Of a stretch of 64,000 nucleotides of DNA, positions 63,445 to 64,000 are shown in pieces. Position 1 is the first letter of the stretch. Each line of letters starts with the position of its first letter. The position numbers and the translations under genes are program-made. Where the stretch lies: assembly GCA_964577985.1 (NCBI GenBank), contig CAZOAR010000009.1, positions 1 to 64,000 of the forward strand, given 5' to 3'. Origin of the DNA: CAZOAR01 sp964577985. GTDB lineage: Bacteria > Gemmatimonadota > CAZMKB01 > CAZNLH01. The notes beneath the pieces were generated by a model. It was not told the origin of the DNA. It saw nothing but the letters and a program-made list of their open reading frames with translations, and searched no databases.

Positions 63445-64000
63445 ACACATTTGAGAGCGTCTCTGTTGCCCTGACTTCCATCTGGTCCCGCAGGCTGAGA
63501 TCTTTTCTCACGCTGCTTGGTGTGATCATCGGCGTGGCAACAGTGATAGCCGTTGTCTCGATAATTGAGGGGATGAACAACTATGTCGTCGGAACGCTCT
63601 CCAGTTTCGGAGTGGATTCCTTTACGATAAGCAGGCTCGGAATAATCACGAGCCACCAGGACTTCCTCGACGCGAGAAGACGCAAGAGGATAGTAATGGA
63701 CCAGATGATCTCGCTGAGGAAGAATTGCCAGGCTTGCGGTGAGGTCGGGGCAACGATCAGCGGGAGCGCCCGCGTAAAACACGGGCGGGACACGGTCGAT
63801 GACGTCGAACTGATCGGCGCCACGGCCAACATAATGGAGATAGGTGATTACCACCTGGCCGAGGGCAGATCCTTCTTCAGCAATGATGAGAACCATAAGA
63901 GAGCCGTCTGCGTAATCGGCAGCGAGGTCGCGGATGTCCTCTTCCCCGGGCAGGATCCCGTCGACAAGGAGATCAAGATAGGGAGACACCGGTTCACCGT
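63441..64000 (+). CDS. MacB-type ABC permease, partial at right edge
   Basis: The first 186 codons are in the window. The N-terminal helix with the RLRSFLTLLGVIIGVATVIA segment (preceded by SIWSR) and the start of the periplasmic MacB_PCD domain (LIGATANIMEIGDYHLAEG, VIGSEVADVLFPGQDPV) are typical. The insert RRRKRIVMDQMISLRKNCQ with a nearby Cys pair (CQAC) is less usual. The remaining three helices and FtsX domain lie beyond the edge. With the TolC and HlyD genes it completes a tripartite exporter. Confidence 0.93.
   Translation, partial: MNTFESVSVALTSIWSRRLRSFLTLLGVIIGVATVIAVVSIIEGMNNYVVGTLSSFGVDSFTISRLGIITSHQDFLDARRRKRIVMDQMISLRKNCQACGEVGATISGSARVKHGRDTVDDVELIGATANIMEIGDYHLAEGRSFFSNDENHKRAVCVIGSEVADVLFPGQDPVDKEIKIGRHRFT

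Overview
The window is 64 kb of bacterial chromosome, moderately GC-rich, densely packed and almost free of mobile DNA. Short intergenic gaps, frequent 4-bp start/stop overlaps and many TTG/GTG starts backed by Shine-Dalgarno sequences suggest a metagenome-assembled genome. A 100-N scaffold gap lies inside dnaX. Outer-membrane proteins (TolC, a barrel with thrombospondin type 3 repeats, RlpA, lipoproteins), a sigma-70 factor of about 285 residues without region 1.1, NTF2-like and NEW3-domain proteins and an MglA-like GTPase suggest an uncultured Gram-negative of the Fibrobacteres-Chlorobi-Bacteroidetes-type superphylum or a neighbouring candidate phylum. This is an inference; no rRNA gene is present.

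Layout. 1-204: tRNA-Tyr (cut by the edge) and tRNA-Thr. 315-3396 (minus): mscS-cysS-glycosyltransferase operon behind a promoter and a candidate structured leader RNA. 3870-11588 (minus): smpB, cell-wall amidase, TPR lipoprotein, pyrK, pyrD, rlpA and pyrF, mostly overlapping, then an NTF2-like protein. 11811-20583 (plus): the most unusual locus, coding for a succinyl-CoA-synthetase-like beta subunit fused to a 2[4Fe-4S] ferredoxin domain, its alpha subunit, a citryl-CoA lyase-like enzyme, an HD-domain protein, two different LeuC/LeuD-type hydro-lyase pairs and an isocitrate dehydrogenase-like enzyme. It is followed by tRNA-Leu. 20824-25886 (minus): 2-oxoacid dehydrogenase complex (E1 alpha, E1 beta, E2, E3) and a cupin. 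26068-30407 (minus): acetyl-CoA synthetase, a methyltransferase-glycosyltransferase fusion and a sugar-nucleotide epimerase. 30567-36088: secreted beta-propeller, GAF protein and a 1108-residue GGDEF-ATPase-TPR fusion. 36321-44266: UppP, M29 aminopeptidase, barrel/TSP3 protein, hybrid-sensor-type histidine kinase, ABC ATPase and NEW3 protein. 44456-53506 (minus): sigma factor, signal peptidase, NtrX-like regulator, thpR, pncC, pgpA, pgsA, MglA-like GTPase, recR, ybaB and dnaX. 53708-57865: giant NtrY-like kinase. 58283-64000 (plus): Crp/Fnr regulator, CPBP protease, and a TolC-HlyD-MacB-type tripartite exporter that runs off the right edge.

Putting it together: acetate (Acs) and pyruvate or another 2-oxo acid (the E1-E2-E3 complex) both give acyl-CoA next to a locus that could join acetyl-CoA and oxaloacetate to citrate through citryl-CoA, or cleave citrate reversibly, and carry it on to 2-oxoglutarate. 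Canonical TTGACA-N16/17-TAxxxT promoters recur throughout, in agreement with the housekeeping sigma factor found here.
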